A stretch of 64,000 nucleotides of DNA from JAEMQF01 sp963850525. GTDB taxonomy: Bacteria; Pseudomonadota; Gammaproteobacteria; Burkholderiales; Burkholderiaceae_C. Numbering within the stretch: the first letter of the stretch is position 1; every line of letters starts with the position of its first letter. A program made the translations under genes and the position numbers. Below are positions 58,211 to 64,000 of this stretch, in pieces. The stretch is taken from the NCBI GenBank assembly GCA_963850525.1, contig CAWKLQ010000012.1, positions 490,584-554,583 on the forward strand. The letters run 5' to 3'. The notes beneath the pieces are model-generated. The model did not search any database. It saw only the letters and a program-made list of their open reading frames with translations, and was not told the DNA's origin.

Positions 58211-58695
58211 GGTGCGTCTCCCACCGTCACGTTGGGAAAGAGCGTGATGCGCAACGGCTTGGACCCTTCCCGCAGGCCACGGACCTCGACGAATTTCAAT
58301 GCGTCCATCACGCTGATCATGGTGTCGTATTCGATGTCGGGCTCCATCAGCAGGATCGCGTCGCGCTTGCCGAGATCGCGGTCCTTCAGGAGCTTGAGCT
58401 TTTGCGACAGCGCCGCCGTGTCGTACCTGCCGCTCACTTTGGGCAGGCGATCGGTGACGTCCTTGCCGTCGCCGATCTCCAGACCGTCCTTGCGCACCAT
58501 CACCTCGATCACGACCGGAGGCGCGGCCTTGTTCGCCTCGGTGTCGCCGCCGGCCTGGGGTGGCATGTTGAGCTCCTGGATCGTCGTCTGCGAGAAAACC
58601 GCTGACAAGAGCAGGAAGGAGACGAGCACGACCAAGACGTTGAGCAGGGTCGTGAGCTCCAGCTCTTCCGCTTCAGGATGCTTTCGTTTCAGCAT
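58207..58695 (-). CDS. ExbD/TolR-family protein with Asn replacing membrane Asp
   Basis: A 162-residue ExbD-like protein: short cytoplasmic start, a single transmembrane helix (ELTTLLNVLVVLVSFLLLSA) and a periplasmic domain (VVIEVMVRKDGLEIGDGKDV, DAILLMEPDIEYDTMISVMD). At the place of the Asp essential for proton flow in ExbD/TolR/MotB this protein has Asn, so it probably cannot itself be protonated. It likely forms a mixed dimer with the Asp-bearing paralogue next to it. It overlaps the ExbB-like gene by 23 nt and the other ExbD by 4 nt. Confidence 0.85.
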   Translation of the reverse strand: MLKRKHPEAEELELTTLLNVLVVLVSFLLLSAVFSQTTIQELNMPPQAGGDTEANKAAPPVVIEVMVRKDGLEIGDGKDVTDRLPKVSGRYDTAALSQKLKLLKDRDLGKRDAILLMEPDIEYDTMISVMDALKFVEVRGLREGSKPLRITLFPNVTVGDAP

Positions 58696-59356
58696 GGTCG
58701 TGACTGTGCGAAATGCGGGCTGGCACGCTGCCGCGCACGATCATGTTGATCGTCTTGAGCGCGACGATCTCGAGACTGGAGACGATGTGACTCGCCTTGG
58801 TGTTGAGCAACAGGCTGAAGGTCAACATGGGCATGGCGATCAGCAGTCCCAGGGCGGTGCAGCTCATCGCCTCGGAGATGCTCAAGGACAGCAGCGCCGA
58901 CTTCTCTGACGGCGCCGCCGTCGCCACGGCCGCGAACGCGCCGATCAGGCCGACGATCGTGCCGAACAGCCCGAGCAGGGTGGCCAGGTTGGCGAACAGC
59001 GCGAGGTAGGAGATTCGCTTCTCGAACTCCGGCGCGAGCGACTGCATGACTTCGTCCATCGCGAGTTCGATTTCGTTCCTGCGCCGCACCGCGCCCTGGT
59101 TCTCGAGTCCGACGTTGAGCAGCGTCGCGGCGGCCGACTTGTCGGCGCGCGTGACTTCGCGAGCCTTGTCGAAATCGCCCTCGTGCAGCAGCGGCTGAAC
59201 CTGGTCCCAGAGTTTTCGATTCGCTTGCGTGGCGCGTATCAGGACGAAGTAGCGTTCCAGGACGACACCGAGCCCGATGGCGCCGACGGCGATGATCGGA
59301 ATCACCCAGATGCCGCCGGCGGCAATGAACGTGATGGCGCTCGTGAGGTAGTTCAT
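58673..59356 (-). CDS. MotA/TolQ/ExbB-family proton channel protein
   Basis: A 227-residue inner-membrane protein with three helices: one near the N-terminus (GGIWVIPIIAVGAIGLGVVL) and two in the conserved core (FANLATLLGLFGTIVGLIGA and SISEAMSCTALGLLIAMPML). It also has the cytoplasmic loop typical of the family. It would form the pentameric channel around the two ExbD-like proteins. It is 21 nt downstream of the small secreted-protein gene and overlaps the first exbD by 23 nt. Confidence 0.92.
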   Translation of the reverse strand: MNYLTSAITFIAAGGIWVIPIIAVGAIGLGVVLERYFVLIRATQANRKLWDQVQPLLHEGDFDKAREVTRADKSAAATLLNVGLENQGAVRRRNEIELAMDEVMQSLAPEFEKRISYLALFANLATLLGLFGTIVGLIGAFAAVATAAPSEKSALLSLSISEAMSCTALGLLIAMPMLTFSLLLNTKASHIVSSLEIVALKTINMIVRGSVPARISHSHDHAETKAS

Positions 59357-59377
59357 TCTCAGTTCCTTCAGTGACCG

Positions 59378-59746
59378 TTAATTGCGATTGCTAAGCTTGT
59401 AGAAGTCGAGTCCGCGTAGAAACGACGGCTTGTCGATCGGGGCGATTTCCTGGCTCAGCAAACTCGATTTGAAGTCCGCGTCGCGTCCGATTTCGGAACT
59501 CTTCCAGGGGATGATGGTGAGCGATTTCGGCGCTTCGCTGTTGCCCACGATGGACATTCCCGAGACCTCTTTGGCTTCCGCGTCCGATTTGTTCGCCTTG
59601 TCCTGCTTGGCCTTGTCCTCCCTTTCCTGCGCGGCCTTGTTCTGCGTGGCCTTGCTCTGCTTGGCCTTGTCCTGGGCCATGGCCATGCCCATGCCCAGGC
59701 AAAGCAGCAGGCAGACGGCGGCGCTCGTCTGGGTGGTCGTGTTCAT
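59378..59746 (-). CDS. Small secreted Lys/Ala/Asp-rich protein
   Basis: A 122-residue hypothetical protein. The signal peptide (TSAAVCLLLCLGMGMAMAQ) precedes a repetitive charged stretch made of DKAKQ/NKAAQ-like units (residues about 27-57). A short domain with SMSIVGNSEAPKSLTIIPWK follows and ends LRGLDFYKLSNRN. It belongs to the ExbB/ExbD/TPR operon by spacing: its ATG overlaps the TPR gene stop by 4 nt and follows AAGGAGAGCC. The ORF extends upstream to 59881, but inside the TPR gene. The C-terminal IVGNSEAPKSL region may be its interaction site; function unknown. Confidence 0.65.
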   Translation of the reverse strand: MNTTTQTSAAVCLLLCLGMGMAMAQDKAKQSKATQNKAAQEREDKAKQDKANKSDAEAKEVSGMSIVGNSEAPKSLTIIPWKSSEIGRDADFKSSLLSQEIAPIDKPSFLRGLDFYKLSNRN

Positions 59747-60530
59747 TGGCTCTCCTTGATGCCGGACCGCTTCTGGAGATCGGCGATCCAGACGCCGACG
59801 CTCTTGTCGCTCGGCGCGCTCAAAGCGTAGGACTTGTAGTGCTCGATCGCGCACGCGTAGTCCCTCAAGTAGAGGTCGCAAAGAACACCGAGGTTTTTGT
59901 GCGCCATGGCGAAGTGCGGGTACTTCGCCAGCGTTTTTTCGTAATGCGTACGCGCCTGTGCAAAGCGCCCGGTCATGCGATACAGCAGCGCGAGTTCGTT
60001 GCCGGCCACGGGGTTGTCCGGTTCGATCGTCAACGCGGCCTTGAGCTGTGTCTCGGCGAGATCCAGCTTGTCCAGCTTCTTGTAGGTCAGCGCCAGATTG
60101 ATCGGCGGGATCGGGTTGTCGGGCAAGGCCAGCGCGAGTTTCTTGAATGCGTCGGCGGCTTGCTCGTGCTGCCCGGCCTTGAGCAAGGCCATGGCCGAAT
60201 CGAGTTCGGCGCGCAGGTGCGGCGCGACGCTTGGGCCGGCCTGCGCGGCGCTGCCGGCCTTCGCGTTCGCCGCGGCCTGTTCAAGCCGCTGGCCCCACAG
60301 CTTCACGGCACTCGCCGCTTCGCGCGCATCGCCCAGCGGCTCCTCGACGTTCGCCGTTTCGCCGGGCTGCGGCGGGGGTGTCTCGGTCGTCGGTGCCATG
60401 GCGACCGGCGGTGTGGGCACGGGGCTGGGCGCGGTCGCGCAGCCCTGAAGTACGATCAACGCCAACGGCAGCGCCCACTGCGCGGCGCCGCTGCCGCTGC
60501 GCAGCACCGCTGACAGGCCTTCGGCTCGGT

Positions 60531-60534
<4 letters not shown>
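59743..60534 (-). CDS. TPR-repeat lipoprotein
   Basis: A 263-residue predicted lipoprotein with lipobox LQGC (Cys about 32), a Pro-rich spacer, and at least three tetratricopeptide repeats (LLKAGQHEQAADAFKKLALA, LDLAETQLKAALTIEPDNPV, GRFAQARTHYEKTLAKYPHF, YACAIEHYKSYALSAP). TPR lipoproteins act as periplasmic scaffolds. It is coupled at both ends by 4-nt overlaps, to the large TPR gene upstream and the small secreted gene downstream. Confidence 0.88.
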
Positions 60535-63908
<3,374 letters not shown>

Positions 63909-63930
63909 TTCGCAGCCTCTTGAGTAGATC

Positions 63931-64000
63931 CGGCTTTGCCGGGCTGCTCAGTCCCCCTCGGGGGGCGGACGACGTACGCGTCGGCCTGGGGGCCTTCTTG
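63931..64000. repeat. GC-rich interspersed hairpin repeat, copy 3
   Basis: Upstream of the large TPR gene lie a CCGGCTTTGCCGGG stem-loop and then GTCCCCCTCGGGGGGCGG (hairpin 63953-63965). After it come ACGACGTACGCGTCG and GGGGGCC. It matches the type found at 3646-3660 and 47474-47486. It probably marks the boundary between transcription units; no promoter could be recognised before the window ends. Confidence 0.55.

Overview
The window is high-GC DNA densely coded on both strands. It most likely comes from a chromosome of the order Burkholderiales (Betaproteobacteria, Comamonadaceae/Sphaerotilaceae-like). This inference rests on gene content and organisation (metG, Mrp/ApbC and dcd in one neighbourhood, MoxR plus a CoxE-type VWA protein, cytochrome c4, a DUF3305/DUF3306 formate dehydrogenase cluster, a Burkholderia-type phnR regulator) and on short GC-rich interspersed repeats typical of these genomes. 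No rRNA, tRNA, CRISPR array, insertion sequence or prophage gene was recognised.

Region 1 (1-3.6 kb): 5' part of metG, a vapBC pair only 7 nt upstream of metG, and the Fe-S carrier ATPase Mrp/ApbC. Region 2 (3.7-14.3 kb): a complete periplasmic, Tat-exported, membrane-anchored formate dehydrogenase locus: DUF3305, DUF3306, a multi-cluster ferredoxin-like protein, a TorD-type chaperone, a small Tat peptide, FdhA (cysteine form), FdhB, a lipoprotein, cytochrome b FdhC, a secreted protein and FdhD. Region 3 (14.4-19.7 kb): DUF962/Mpo1-like protein, dcd, an FMN-dependent alpha-hydroxyacid dehydrogenase, DNA polymerase IV and an orphan lipoprotein. Region 4 (19.7-36.4 kb): tamB and tamA, on the same strand but separated by a Gtr-like glycosylation cassette (GT2, GT39/ArnT-like, GtrA). 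Then come a VWA protein, a second vapBC, an S9 peptidase, a GNAT acetyltransferase, MoxR, cytochrome c4 and an HD-GYP protein.

Region 5 (36.4-56.2 kb) is a large phosphonate catabolism island organised divergently around 45.56-45.76 kb. Leftward: phnS, phnT, a fused permease, phnW, a glutamine-synthetase-like enzyme, a HAD phosphatase and pbfA. Rightward: a Na/Pi-cotransporter-family protein, an EamA transporter, a D-2-hydroxyacid dehydrogenase, phnR, phosphonoacetate hydrolase, an alcohol dehydrogenase and phnDCEE. Together they should import 2-aminoethylphosphonate and a second phosphonate-like solute. They should convert 2-aminoethylphosphonate and its (R)-1-hydroxy form to phosphonoacetaldehyde and hydrolyse phosphonoacetate to acetate and phosphate. 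The linking phosphonoacetaldehyde dehydrogenase is not in the window. Three predicted promoters of the island share an extended -35 element (TGTTGACAAT or a close variant), the likely PhnR operator.

Region 6 (56.2-63.9 kb) is a leftward operon for an energised envelope complex: two TPR lipoproteins, a small secreted protein, a MotA/TolQ/ExbB protein, two ExbD/TolR proteins (one lacking the usual membrane Asp) and an AgmX/TonB-like protein with a 21-glycine linker. This and the regulatory wiring of the phosphonate island are the most interesting parts of the window.
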